The position numbers and the translations under genes were made by a program. A stretch of 64,000 bases of DNA, taken from assembly GCA_023387335.1 (NCBI GenBank), contig JAEWIF010000006.1:1-64000 (forward strand). The letters run 5' to 3'. A model generated the notes under the pieces. That model was not told where the DNA came from. It ran no database searches and saw nothing but the letters and a program-made list of their open reading frames with translations. The DNA comes from Pseudomonadota bacterium (GTDB lineage: Bacteria > Pseudomonadota > Gammaproteobacteria > Burkholderiales > Burkholderiaceae_C). This document shows, in pieces, positions 49,863-58,836 of this stretch (its first letter is position 1; every line of letters starts with the position of its first letter).

Positions 49863-51155
49863 TCAGCGCCGCCGCGGCTCCAGCGCCCACAGCAGCACGA
49901 CGACGCCGATGATGGGCAGGTTCTTGCTGACCGGTCCGTAGGGATGCAGCCAGTATTCCGGCAGGAAAACCGTCACCAGCAGCGTGTAGCCGGCGACCAG
50001 CGCCAGCTGCGCCGGCCACACCCACCAGCGCCAGCGCGGCGGCGCCCAGAGCGTCAGCACGCCCAGGGCCAGGTCGATGAGCGCGGCGCCGTACAGCGCC
50101 AGCGTGGCGAAAGCGCCTTCCAGCCCCACGCGCGACAACAGGTCGCGGCTGAACTCGGTCGGGTACAGGCCCAGCGAGACGATCGCGGTCCACAGCCACA
50201 GGAAAGCCAGCGTCAAGCGCAGCAGCGGCTGCGTCCAGCCCAGCGCCGCGCGGGCCCGCAGCGCGGGCGCGAGCGCTGGCGGCACGAAGGCGGAAGGATC
50301 GAGCGGGCGGCGGCCCAGCAGCCGCGTGATGTCGTCCGCCGGCGCCGCGTTGCCGGCCAGCAGCATCGACGCCGTGTCCGCGTCCAGCGGGCTGCCCGGC
50401 ACGCGGCCGGCGATGCGCGCGCCGGCGCGGAACAGTCGCTCGGGCATGGGCAACGTCCACTGCTCGCGGCCCAGGCCCAGCTGCGTGCGCAGCCCGGCGA
50501 GGTAGACGCGCAACGGGATCGGCTGCGGACCGACGAAGGCCAGCGTGGTCACGGTGGGCGGCGGATCCTCCAGCAGCGCGAGCACGCCCTCGACCAGGTC
50601 GCCCAGGTGCACGGGTTGCACGGCCATGCGTCCCCCCGCGGGCAGCACGAGCAGCGGCGCCGTCGCGAGGCCGAGGAACAGCGCGCTGCTCGCGCCTTCG
50701 GGCGAGAACACCAGCGAAGGCTGGACCACCGCGCCGCGCAACGGCAGCGCGCGCAGCAGGTCGTCGACCGCACGCTTGCTCTGGTGGTAGGCCGTGCGCG
50801 CGTTCTCGTCCGCGCCCAGCGCCGAGATCTGGACGACGCTGCGCACGCCCGCGGTGGCGCAGGCCATGAAGAGCTCGGCGGGTGCGCGGTGGTGCAGCAC
50901 CTCGAACGACTGGCCGGACGATTCGCGCAGGATGCCGACGGCGTTCACCACCGCATCGACGCCGTCGAGGTGGGGCCGCCACCAGTCCGCATCGGGCATG
51001 GTGGAAAGATCGACGGAAAGAGCGCGCGCCGGCGGCGGCAGTTGCAGTCTGGAGGGATCGCGGACGGCGCAGACCACCTCGTGGCCGCGCAGGAGCAAGG
51101 CTCGCGCGATGGCGCCGCCGATCAGGCCGGTGGCGCCGGTGAGCAGGATTCGCAT
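49863..51155 (-). CDS. NAD-dependent epimerase/SDR fused to DoxX-like membrane domain
   Basis: A 430-residue two-domain protein. Residues 1-290 form an extended SDR (MRILLTGATGLIGGAIARALLLRG, VVNAVGILRESSG, with a YHQSK catalytic pair), and residues 300-430 have four hydrophobic helices of the DoxX-like type (LTLAFLWLWTAIVSLGLYP, ALIDLALGVLTLW). Fusions of this kind occur widely in Proteobacteria; the function is unknown, perhaps membrane-associated quinone or sugar metabolism. It is co-directional with the flavoprotein gene 16 bases downstream. Confidence 0.82.
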   Translation of the reverse strand: MRILLTGATGLIGGAIARALLLRGHEVVCAVRDPSRLQLPPPARALSVDLSTMPDADWWRPHLDGVDAVVNAVGILRESSGQSFEVLHHRAPAELFMACATAGVRSVVQISALGADENARTAYHQSKRAVDDLLRALPLRGAVVQPSLVFSPEGASSALFLGLATAPLLVLPAGGRMAVQPVHLGDLVEGVLALLEDPPPTVTTLAFVGPQPIPLRVYLAGLRTQLGLGREQWTLPMPERLFRAGARIAGRVPGSPLDADTASMLLAGNAAPADDITRLLGRRPLDPSAFVPPALAPALRARAALGWTQPLLRLTLAFLWLWTAIVSLGLYPTEFSRDLLSRVGLEGAFATLALYGAALIDLALGVLTLWAPPRWRWWVWPAQLALVAGYTLLVTVFLPEYWLHPYGPVSKNLPIIGVVVLLWALEPRRR

Positions 51156-51252
51156 GGACCGCGATGATGAGGCAAGCAGGACGCGAAACGCCGCGCGTTG
51201 CATCTTGCAATGCAGAGCTGCGGACCCCGGTCCGCGACCGGCTGGCCGCGCT

Positions 51253-51732
51253 TCAGTGAGCGCCGGCGGCGCGATCGCCGCCCTTGTCGCGCCGGCCCAG
51301 CCGCGCCAGCAACCCACCCCCCAGCCAGGCCGTGAACATCGCGAACGCCACGCCGGCCAGCGACAGCAGGAGGGCCTCGCCGGGCACCCGCGCCTCGGGC
51401 ACGCGCAGCAGCCAGCTGCAGGCGAACAGCAGCAGCACCAGGCCGTTGCCCGCGCCATGCAACGCGCCGAGGCGTCGCGCGCGGCTGCCGCGCGGCACCT
51501 GGCGCCAGTCCAGGTAGCCGAACGGCGCGGCCAGCAGGCCGCCGACCACGCCGGCCGCGATGAGCCAGTAGGAAGGGACGTTGAACGCACCCGTGCGGGT
51601 GGCCAGGTCGATCAGGTCGAACACCACCGAAGTGGCGAACAGCCCCAGCGGCAGGCCGACCAGCATCGGATGCACGCCCTGGCTCTTCCAGCGGGTGTTG
51701 TCCAGCAGGTCCGGGCGCGGGTCCGGGCTCAT
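51253..51732 (-). CDS. DUF2231 membrane protein
   Basis: A 159-residue protein with four membrane helices. RWKSQGVHPMLVGLPLGLFATSVVFDLIDLAT matches DUF2231, with the conserved HPM motif before helix 1. Function unknown. ATGs at 51732 and 51738 are possible; AAGGAG lies 8 bases before 51732, which was chosen. Confidence 0.82.
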   Translation of the reverse strand: MSPDPRPDLLDNTRWKSQGVHPMLVGLPLGLFATSVVFDLIDLATRTGAFNVPSYWLIAAGVVGGLLAAPFGYLDWRQVPRGSRARRLGALHGAGNGLVLLLFACSWLLRVPEARVPGEALLLSLAGVAFAMFTAWLGGGLLARLGRRDKGGDRAAGAH

Positions 51733-51797
51733 GGGCATGTCTCCTTGCTTGCTCTCCCGCCTCCGGGTCGGCAAGCCGCATGCCTGTTACGGCCGGG

Positions 51798-53516
51798 TCA
51801 GCCGCGCGGTTCGGCCTCCTGCAGCGTCCGCCACATCACCTTGCCGCTGCCGCTCTTGGGCAGGGCGTCGGCGAACTGGACGATGCGCGGCGCCTTGTAG
51901 ACGGCCATGTGCTCGCGGCACCAGTCGAGGATGTCCTGCTCGCTGACCTGGCCCTTGTGCGAGGCGCGCAGCACGACCACGGCCTTGACCGTCTCGCCCC
52001 GGTAGCTGTCGCTCGCCGAGATCACGCAGGCTTCCTGGATGGCGGGATGCTTGAACATCAGCGCCTCGACCTCGGCCGGCCAGACCTTGAAGCCGCTGGC
52101 GTTGATCATCCGTTTCAGCCGGTCGGTGAGGAAGAAGTAGCCCTCCTCGTCCATGCGGCCGAGGTCGCCCGAGCGGAAGAAGCGCTTGCCGTCCAGCTCG
52201 AAGAAGGCCGCGGCCGTGGCCTCGGGCCGCTTCCAGTAGCCGTTGAAGACCATGGGGCCGTGGATCACGATCTCGCCCTGCTCGCCCGTCGCCACTTCGC
52301 GCAGCGTCTCGGGATCGACCACGCGCGCGTCGCAGCTCATGAAGGGCACGCCCAGGCACTGCTGCTTGGGGGAGTCGGGCGGGTTGCTGTGCGAGGGCGC
52401 GGCGGTTTCGGTCAGGCCGTAGCCCTCGCAGTAACGCAGCCCGAACAGGTCCTGCAGCCGCTGCGCCACCGCCTGCGGCATGGCCGCGCCGCCGCCGCCG
52501 ATGTGGACCAGGCTGGACAGGTCGAACTGCGCGAAGTTCGGGCTGCCCAGGAGGTCGATCACCATCGTCGGGATGTTGGTCCAGGTGGTCACCTTCCAGC
52601 TGGAGATCAGCCGGCCGGCCAGGTCGCGGTCCCAGCGCGGCATCACCACCAGCGTGGCGCCCACGTACACCGACGAATGCATCACGCTCACCATGCCGGT
52701 GATGTGGAACATCGGCACGACCAGCAGCGTGACGTTCTCGGCCGTCGCGTTGCCCCAGGCCGCGCTCGCCACCGCGTTGTGCATCAGGCTGCGGTGCGGG
52801 TGCATGCAGCCCTTGGGCAGGCCGGTGGTGCCGCTGGTGTAGGGCAGCACGGCGAGGTCCTCGGGGCCGACCTCGAGCGCGGGGAGCGGCAGCTCGTTGT
52901 CGATCGCTTCGTTCCAGTCCCAGGCGCGGCCGCCGGCCAGCGGCGGCAGCGGATGGCGGGTGAGCAGCCAGTCGTGCCAGGCCGCGGGCGGCGCGTGCGC
53001 TTCGTCGCCGGCATCGAAGGCGTCGGTGTATTGCGTGACGACCAGGTGCGCCAGGCGCTGCGCCGGCTCCAGCTGCGCGTCGGCCTTGGCGATCTCGGCG
53101 GCGACGTCCCCGGTGCAGATCGCGACCTTCGCGTCCGGATCCAGGATGTAGTGCCGCAGCTCCTCGGCCCGGTTCATCGGGTTGACCGGCACCACCACCG
53201 CGTTGGCCCGCAGGATGGCGAAGTGCGCCACGATCAGCTGCGGACAGTTCTGCATGTCCAGCATCACGCGGTCGCCCTTGCGCACGCCCAGCGCGTGCAG
53301 CCGCGCCGCGAGGCGTTCGGCCATGGCCATCAGCTGCGGATAGGTGGAGATGCGGCCGAAGAACACCAGGGCCGGCTTGTCGGGGTAGCGCAGCGCGCTG
53401 GTCGCGAGGTTGTCCCAGAGCGAGGTGCGCGGCGGGCTCATCGAGTGCGGCAGGCGCCGGGGCCAGAAGCGGTGGTGGGGGCGTTGCTTTGCGGACGACG
53501 AAGCGGTATCGGGCAT
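51798..53516 (-). CDS. Long-chain fatty-acid CoA ligase (AMP-binding)
   Basis: A 572-residue acyl-CoA synthetase that activates a carboxylate with ATP to an acyl-AMP and then an acyl-CoA. YTSGTTGLPKGCMHPH is the P-loop, GYGLTETAAPSHSNPPDSP the A4/A5 motifs, RSGDLGRMDEEGYFFLTDRLKRMINASGFKVWPAEVE the hinge, and ALPKSGSGKVMWR the catalytic Lys region. It belongs to the long/medium-chain class. The start (MPDTASSS) gives an N-terminal extension of about 25 residues; a later Met (MSPPRTSLWDN) is also possible. Confidence 0.9.
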   Translation of the reverse strand: MPDTASSSAKQRPHHRFWPRRLPHSMSPPRTSLWDNLATSALRYPDKPALVFFGRISTYPQLMAMAERLAARLHALGVRKGDRVMLDMQNCPQLIVAHFAILRANAVVVPVNPMNRAEELRHYILDPDAKVAICTGDVAAEIAKADAQLEPAQRLAHLVVTQYTDAFDAGDEAHAPPAAWHDWLLTRHPLPPLAGGRAWDWNEAIDNELPLPALEVGPEDLAVLPYTSGTTGLPKGCMHPHRSLMHNAVASAAWGNATAENVTLLVVPMFHITGMVSVMHSSVYVGATLVVMPRWDRDLAGRLISSWKVTTWTNIPTMVIDLLGSPNFAQFDLSSLVHIGGGGAAMPQAVAQRLQDLFGLRYCEGYGLTETAAPSHSNPPDSPKQQCLGVPFMSCDARVVDPETLREVATGEQGEIVIHGPMVFNGYWKRPEATAAAFFELDGKRFFRSGDLGRMDEEGYFFLTDRLKRMINASGFKVWPAEVEALMFKHPAIQEACVISASDSYRGETVKAVVVLRASHKGQVSEQDILDWCREHMAVYKAPRIVQFADALPKSGSGKVMWRTLQEAEPRG

Positions 53517-53635
53517 GCGGCGCAGGTTAGCGAGCCGCCGCGCGCACCGGCATCGGGGAAGCACCGAGCCTGCCCCGAGGGAATCGCGCCGGGCCGAGCC
53601 TATGATCAGCCGCCATCGCTCATCCACTCCGACCC

Positions 53636-54601
53636 ATGCGACTTCACGCCCGCTTCGCCGCGCTCCTGCTGGCCGCCAGCGCCGCCTTCCACGCCCACGC
53701 GGCCTTCCCGGAGAAGCCGATCCGGATCGTGATCGGCTTTCCCGCCGGCGGTCCCCTCGACCAGCACGCGCGGCTGCTGAGCGACCGCCTGCAGGCCGTC
53801 CTCGGCCAGCCGGTCCTGATCGACTACAAGGCCGGAGCGGGCGGCACCGTCGGCGCGCAGGAGGTGATGAAGGCTCCGGCCGACGGCTACACGCTGATGC
53901 TCGCCAACACCGGGGTGATGGTGATCAATCCCGCGCTCTACACCCGGCTGCCGTACCAGACCACGCGCGACTTCACGCCGATCGCGCGCACCGCGATGCA
54001 GCCGCTGGCGCTGCTGGTGAATCCCAGATTGCCCGTCAACTCGCTCAAGGAGTTCATGGACTACGCCCGCACGCGGCCCGGCCAGTTGAACTACGGCTCG
54101 GCCGGCAACGGCGGCATCAGCCACCTGGTGCCGGAGATGTTCAAGAGCGCCACCGGCCTCTTCATGGTCCACATCCCGTACCGCGGCAGCGCGCCCGCCT
54201 TCACCGACCTGATGGGTGGGCAGGTGCAGTTCATGGCCGAGTCGATCCCGCAGGCCGCCGCGTACCACAAGCAGGGCAAGGTGAAGGCGCTGGCGGTGAC
54301 CAGCCGAGAGCGCAATCCCGCGCTGCCGGACACGCCGACGGCCATCGAAAGCGGCCTGCGCGGCTTCGAGGTCGTGGGCTTCTACGGCTTCCTCGCCCCC
54401 GCCGGGCTGCCCGCCGACGTGAAGGCGAAGCTGAGCGACGCCTTCCGGCAGGTGCTGGCTTCGCCCGAAGTGCGCGACCGCATGGTGTCGCAGGGTGCCG
54501 ACCCGGCCTTCCTCGGCGCCGATGAATTCGCGGCCTTCCTCTCCGCCGAGATGCCGCGCTGGGCGGACGCGGTGAAGAAGTCCGGCGCCAAACTCGACTG
54601 A
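53636..54601 (+). CDS. Bug-family periplasmic binding protein
   Basis: A 321-residue TctC-like binding protein with a signal peptide (LHARFAALLLAASAAFHAHA). KPIRIVIGFPAGGPLDQHARLL and KAGAGGTVGAQEVMKAPADGYTLML are the family loops. It is divergent from the CoA ligase gene and followed 10 bases later by a phosphodiesterase gene. No transporter genes are near. It is not closely similar to the Bug protein at 43868-44839. Confidence 0.9.
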   Translation: MRLHARFAALLLAASAAFHAHAAFPEKPIRIVIGFPAGGPLDQHARLLSDRLQAVLGQPVLIDYKAGAGGTVGAQEVMKAPADGYTLMLANTGVMVINPALYTRLPYQTTRDFTPIARTAMQPLALLVNPRLPVNSLKEFMDYARTRPGQLNYGSAGNGGISHLVPEMFKSATGLFMVHIPYRGSAPAFTDLMGGQVQFMAESIPQAAAYHKQGKVKALAVTSRERNPALPDTPTAIESGLRGFEVVGFYGFLAPAGLPADVKAKLSDAFRQVLASPEVRDRMVSQGADPAFLGADEFAAFLSAEMPRWADAVKKSGAKLD

Positions 54602-54611
54602 GGATCACGCC

Positions 54612-55580
54612 ATGCACGCCCTGCCTCGCCGCGCCCTCGCCGCCGCACTCGCCAGCCTGGCCCTGTTCGCCCACGCCTTCGACCTGCAGGGCCACCGCGG
54701 CGCCCGCGGGCTGATGCCGGAGAACACCCTGCCGGCCTTCGAGCGGGCGCTGCGCATCGGCGTCACCACGCTGGAGATGGATGCGGCCATCACCGCCGAC
54801 GGCGTGGTGGTGGTCTCGCACGACCCGGTGCTCAACCAGGACATGGTGCGCGGCCCGGACGGCCAGTGGGTCACGCAGCCGCTGGTGATCCGCCACCTCA
54901 CCCACGCCCAGCTGCAGGGCTACGACGTCGGCCGGCTGCGGCCCGGCAGCAACTACGCGCGCACCTTCGCGCAGCAGCAGCCGGTGGACGGCACGCGCAT
55001 GCCGACGCTGGCCTCGGTGTTCGAGCTGGTCAAGCGGCTCGGCGCCGACCAGGTGCAGTTCGACATCGAGACCAAGATCGATCTTCGCAACCCGGCCAAC
55101 ACGCTGGAGCCGGAGCCCTTCGTGCAGGCGCTGCTGAAGGTGATCCGCGAAGCCGGCATGGAAGACCGCGTGATGATCCAGAGCTTCGACTGGCGCACGC
55201 TGCAGGTGCTGAAGACCGCCGCGCCGAAGATCCGCACCGTCTATCTCACGACCCAGACGCCGCGCGGCAGCAACCTGGATTCGCCGGTGGCCACCGCCGG
55301 CTTCTCGCTGGCCGAGCACGGCAGCGTGCCGGCCATGGTCAAGGCCGCGGGCGGGCACGTGTGGTCGCCCAACTTCCCCGCGCTCACCGCCGACCTGGTG
55401 AAGCAGGGCCAGTCGCTCGGCTTGAAGGTGATCCCCTGGACCGTCAACGAGGAGGCCGACATCGAACGCGTGCTGGCGATGGGCGTGGACGGGATCATCT
55501 CGGACTACCCGGACCGCGTGCGTGCGGCGATGCAACGCCGGGGCATGCCGTTGCCGCTAGCGCTGCCCTCCAAGCCTTAG
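54612..55580 (+). CDS. Glycerophosphodiester phosphodiesterase, periplasmic
   Basis: A 322-residue exported enzyme (signal HALPRRALAAALASLALFAHA) that hydrolyses glycerophosphodiesters to glycerol 3-phosphate and an alcohol. DLQGHRGARGLMPENTLPAFERAL holds the catalytic HR and the Glu-Asn pair, TTLEMDAAITADGVVVVSHDP the metal ligands (E-x-D) and second His, with QFDIETKID and IIPWTVNEEADIERVLAMGVDGIISDYPD further on. It has the longer periplasmic insertion (LRPGSNYARTF) between the motifs. Confidence 0.92.
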   Translation: MHALPRRALAAALASLALFAHAFDLQGHRGARGLMPENTLPAFERALRIGVTTLEMDAAITADGVVVVSHDPVLNQDMVRGPDGQWVTQPLVIRHLTHAQLQGYDVGRLRPGSNYARTFAQQQPVDGTRMPTLASVFELVKRLGADQVQFDIETKIDLRNPANTLEPEPFVQALLKVIREAGMEDRVMIQSFDWRTLQVLKTAAPKIRTVYLTTQTPRGSNLDSPVATAGFSLAEHGSVPAMVKAAGGHVWSPNFPALTADLVKQGQSLGLKVIPWTVNEEADIERVLAMGVDGIISDYPDRVRAAMQRRGMPLPLALPSKP

Positions 55581-55614
55581 ACTCGGTAGAACTAAAGGAT
55601 GGGGCTGGAGAAGG

Positions 55615-56586
55615 ATGGAGACGCCAGTTTTCCGGTTGGGACTCGTTGGCTTCAACGAGCGTGAGGAGCAGCTGCTGCGCGCCGGCGCCGCCGCCTACCG
55701 CCAGGTCGACTGGCGCTGCGGACGGGCCGAAGGCGCCGACGCCTGGATGATCAAGGGCGCGCGCATCCAGGACAACCGCCTGCGCGTCGTCGCCTCGGAA
55801 GGGACGAACACCGGCGCGGCCTTCATGCTGGACGTCGGCTCCCGGCCGGTGGCGGTCGCCACGCCCGCGCCGCAGCAGGTCGCACAAGTCGCCCCCCTGT
55901 TCTTCGATCCGGCGCAGGACGCCGCCCTCGCGGGCGCGCTGGCGGCGCTGGACGCGCAGCTGGACCGCCTGCGGCGCCAGTACTGGGCCGCCTCGCTGCT
56001 GGTGGAGCACACCCCCACGGTCGGCAAGGCCCTCTACGAACTGCGCACCTTCGACCAGGTGCTGGCGGTCGCGGACATGAAGGGCGCGGTCCACATCTCG
56101 CCGCACGCCACCAGCGATCAGTTCGACCACGCGGTCTGGCGGCACCGGGCGCGCAAGTCGGTCGAAGTGCTGCCGGATTTCGAGCGGCACCCGCTCGCCG
56201 AGCTGCTGTGGGCCTACGCGACCCGCACCCGCCGGGACCTGCTGCCCGCGCGCTACAAGGACTACTCGGTCCACCTGCGCCGGCCGCCGCGCGTGCGGGC
56301 CGAGCTGGTGGGCGACGTGCACCTGCGCATCGTGCGCGAGCTGGCCGTCGGCCCGGCCTCGATGGCCAGCCTGGCCGAGAAGATCGGCGTGGACGACAAG
56401 ACGCTGGCCCGTGCCATGGCCGCCCTCTACCTGGTCGGCTCCGTCACCACCAACCCGGAGCGCGCCTGGTCCTCCTCGGAGCAGGGCGCGCTGTGGTCCA
56501 CCCGCAGCGGCGCCTTCAACGCCGCCTCGCTCCAGGCGCCCGGGCCGGACACCGAGGGGATGCCCTCGACGGCGCCGCTGATGTAG
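55615..56586 (+). CDS. Hypothetical protein with C-terminal winged-helix-like region
   Basis: A 323-residue soluble protein with GGAGAAGG directly before the ATG. I do not recognise a named family. The first 100 residues read like a receiver-like or alpha/beta fold (VFRLGLVGFNEREEQLLRAG), the middle has a helical stretch (LAGALAALDAQLDRLRRQYWAASLL), and residues 235-290 (HLRIVRELAVGPASMASLAEKIGVDDKTLARAMAALYLVGSVTTNPERAW) look like a winged helix-turn-helix. Similar proteins occur in Comamonadaceae. A regulatory or sensing role is inference. It stands alone between the phosphodiesterase and the convergent thioesterase genes. Confidence 0.65.
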   Translation: METPVFRLGLVGFNEREEQLLRAGAAAYRQVDWRCGRAEGADAWMIKGARIQDNRLRVVASEGTNTGAAFMLDVGSRPVAVATPAPQQVAQVAPLFFDPAQDAALAGALAALDAQLDRLRRQYWAASLLVEHTPTVGKALYELRTFDQVLAVADMKGAVHISPHATSDQFDHAVWRHRARKSVEVLPDFERHPLAELLWAYATRTRRDLLPARYKDYSVHLRRPPRVRAELVGDVHLRIVRELAVGPASMASLAEKIGVDDKTLARAMAALYLVGSVTTNPERAWSSSEQGALWSTRSGAFNAASLQAPGPDTEGMPSTAPLM

Positions 56587-56590
56587 CCCG

Positions 56591-57010
56591 CTATTCGAGG
56601 TGCTTGCGGAACCAGTCCGGGATCGGCACCGACTTCTGCGCCGGGAAATCCACCCAGACGGTGGTGGCGCCCCCGGACGCGTAGACCACGCCGGGATCGT
56701 CCGTCCGCTCGATCGTGGCCCAGGACTCGAACGAGCTGCGGCCCGGATCGCTGGCGTACATCTTCACCACGATGTCGCCCGGGAATTCCAGCTGCTTGTG
56801 GAAGTTGCAGAACGCGTTGACGATCACCGGCCCGGTGCCGCGCGGGTCGGGCACGCAGTCCAGCGACTGGAACCAGTCGATGCGCACGATCTCCAGGTAG
56901 CGGAAATACAGCGTGTTGTTGACGTGGCCCATCGCGTCCATGTCGCCCCAGCGGATGGGCATCGTCGCTTCGAAGACCAGCTTCTTGTCTTGGGGGAGTT
57001 CCAGTTTCAT
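56591..57010 (-). CDS. Acyl-CoA thioesterase (hot-dog fold)
   Basis: A 139-residue thioesterase of the YbgC/4-hydroxybenzoyl-CoA type. IRWGDMDAMGHVNNTLYFRYLEIVR has the catalytic Asp of the 4HBT family (RWGDMDxxGHVNN), with VNAFCNFHKQLEFPGDIVVKM following. Its ATG overlaps the stop of the DMT gene (ATGA). It converges with the gene at 55615, 4 bases apart. Confidence 0.9.
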   Translation of the reverse strand: MKLELPQDKKLVFEATMPIRWGDMDAMGHVNNTLYFRYLEIVRIDWFQSLDCVPDPRGTGPVIVNAFCNFHKQLEFPGDIVVKMYASDPGRSSFESWATIERTDDPGVVYASGGATTVWVDFPAQKSVPIPDWFRKHLE

Positions 57011-57900
57011 CGGTGCGCCTTGATCGAGGCCAGGATGCCCAGCGTGAAGAGCACGCAGGCGGCCAGTTGGGTGGGTTGCGGCAGGCGGCCGTCCCAGGCG
57101 AAAGAATAGAGCAGCGCGAACAGCGTCTCGCTGACGATCAACTGCCCGCACAGGCTGGCGGACAGCCGCTGGCTCGCGATATTCCAGAGGATGGTGGCGA
57201 GCCAGGCCGACCCCACGCCGGTGGCTAGGGCCAGCGCCAGGAACATCCCGCGGTCCGGTTGCGACAGCAACTCGCGCGGCGGTGAACCCGCCACGGCCCA
57301 TAGCAGCAGCGCGCCCAGGCCGGTGGCGATGCCCAGCCAGTTGGCCCACTCGGTGGCGTTCACTTCGGGATGCTTCTTCAGCCAGGCCGCGTTGAGCAGC
57401 GCGAACGTGGTCCAGCAGGCCAGCGATGCGGCGGCGAACGCGACGCCGCGCCAGAACCGCGGCATCGCGCCGGCGCCCGCCGCTTCATGCGGCGCGCCCA
57501 TCATCAGCGCCAGCCCCACGGCGGTGAGCGCGATGCCCGGCAGCAGCGCGGCCCACTTCAGGTGGCCCGGCTTGCCCAGCAGCATCACCCAGACCGGGAT
57601 GGTGCCGATCACCAGCGTGGGCACCTCGGTGCCCGCGTCGCGGATGGCCAGCACCAGCAGCAGGTAGTAGCCGGAGAAGCCCAGCACGCTCATGCCGGCG
57701 GCGGCGAGCGCCTGCGAACCCGTCGGCAGCGGCCGCCGGCGCAGCGCCCACAGCATGAGCAGCGCGGCGACCGCGCCGTACGAGAGGAACCGGCCCGCGG
57801 TGAGGTCCACCGCCGAATAGCCCGACACCATGCGCGGGGCGACGAACACCAGGCCCCACAGCGCGCCCGCGCCCAGGCCGGCGGCGACGCCGGCCAGCAT
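57007..57900 (-). CDS. EamA/DMT-type transporter
   Basis: A 297-residue membrane protein with ten predicted helices in two EamA repeats (LGAGALWGLVFVAPRMVSGYSAVDLTAGRFLSYG; NWLGIATGLGALLLWAVAG). Substrate unknown. ATG 57900 was chosen; TTG 57915 overlaps the SDR stop (TTGA) and would add five residues. Middle gene of the SDR-DMT-thioesterase operon. Confidence 0.85.
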   Translation of the reverse strand: MLAGVAAGLGAGALWGLVFVAPRMVSGYSAVDLTAGRFLSYGAVAALLMLWALRRRPLPTGSQALAAAGMSVLGFSGYYLLLVLAIRDAGTEVPTLVIGTIPVWVMLLGKPGHLKWAALLPGIALTAVGLALMMGAPHEAAGAGAMPRFWRGVAFAAASLACWTTFALLNAAWLKKHPEVNATEWANWLGIATGLGALLLWAVAGSPPRELLSQPDRGMFLALALATGVGSAWLATILWNIASQRLSASLCGQLIVSETLFALLYSFAWDGRLPQPTQLAACVLFTLGILASIKAHR

Positions 57901-57911
57901 GCGCCCGGCGA

Positions 57912-58694
57912 TCAAATGCCGAAACCGTCGTCGGCGGCGATCACCGCGCCGTTCATGAAGTGGCTCTGGCTGCTGGCCAGCAGCACGATCAGCGCGTCCA
58001 GGTCCTCGGGGCTGCCCAGGCGCTTGCGCGGCAGCATGTTCACCAGCTTCTGGCCCTGCTCGGTGCTCCAGTGGTGGTGGTTGATCTCGGTGTCGATGTA
58101 GCCGGGGCAGATCGCGTTGACGTTGATCTCGAAGCGGCCCCACTCCAGCGCCAGCGCCTTGGTCATCTGCACCACCGCGGCCTTGCTCATGGCGTACACG
58201 CCGATCTGCGGCAGCACGCGCAGGCCCGCCATCGAGGCGATGTTGATGATGCGGCCGCCGGTGAAGGTGCCCGGCGCCGCGCCCTTGGCCCGCGCCAGCA
58301 TGCGCTTGCCCACTTCCTGCGCGACGAAGAACGCACCCTTGACGTTGGTGTCGAAGATGAAGTCGTACTCCTCCTCGCCCACGTCCTGGATGCGCTGGGT
58401 GGTGCTGACGCCCGAGTTGTTGACCAGGATGTCGATCGAACCCACCTCGGTCTCGGCGTGCGCGACCGCTGCCTTGATGCTGGCCAGGTCGGTGACGTCC
58501 AGCGAGATCACGTGGGCGTCGCCGCCCTCGCCCTCGATCTGCGCGCGCAGGTCCTTGAGCTTCTCGATGCGGCGCGCGGCCAGCACCACGGCCGCGCCGG
58601 CGCGCGCCAGCGTGCGCGCGAACTGCGCGCCCAGCCCGCTCGAAGCACCGGTGATGAAGGCGACGCGGCCGGAAAGATCGATGGTGTAGCTCAC
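57912..58694 (-). CDS. Short-chain dehydrogenase (fatty/hydroxyacyl type)
   Basis: A 260-residue SDR: AFITGASSGLGAQFARTLARAG, ILVNNSGVSTTQRIQD (NNSG instead of NNAG), Ser in NIASMAGLRVLPQIGVYAMSKAAVVQ with the YxxxK pair. An R after beta strand 2 (AARRIEKLKDL) suggests NADPH. Likely acts on a 3-oxoacyl or similar substrate; the following transporter and thioesterase genes are probably co-transcribed. Confidence 0.88.
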   Translation of the reverse strand: MSYTIDLSGRVAFITGASSGLGAQFARTLARAGAAVVLAARRIEKLKDLRAQIEGEGGDAHVISLDVTDLASIKAAVAHAETEVGSIDILVNNSGVSTTQRIQDVGEEEYDFIFDTNVKGAFFVAQEVGKRMLARAKGAAPGTFTGGRIINIASMAGLRVLPQIGVYAMSKAAVVQMTKALALEWGRFEINVNAICPGYIDTEINHHHWSTEQGQKLVNMLPRKRLGSPEDLDALIVLLASSQSHFMNGAVIAADDGFGI

Positions 58695-58836
58695 GAAAGG
58701 TCTCCTGCCCGCATGGATGGGGTGGTCAGCGGCGCCCCGCTGCCGCAGAGGCGCGCAATAGAATCGCTGTTTCTCCGCCGCGCGCGGGCCTGTCGGAGCA
58801 GCGCACGAAGCTGCCGACGATTATCGAGCACCGACC

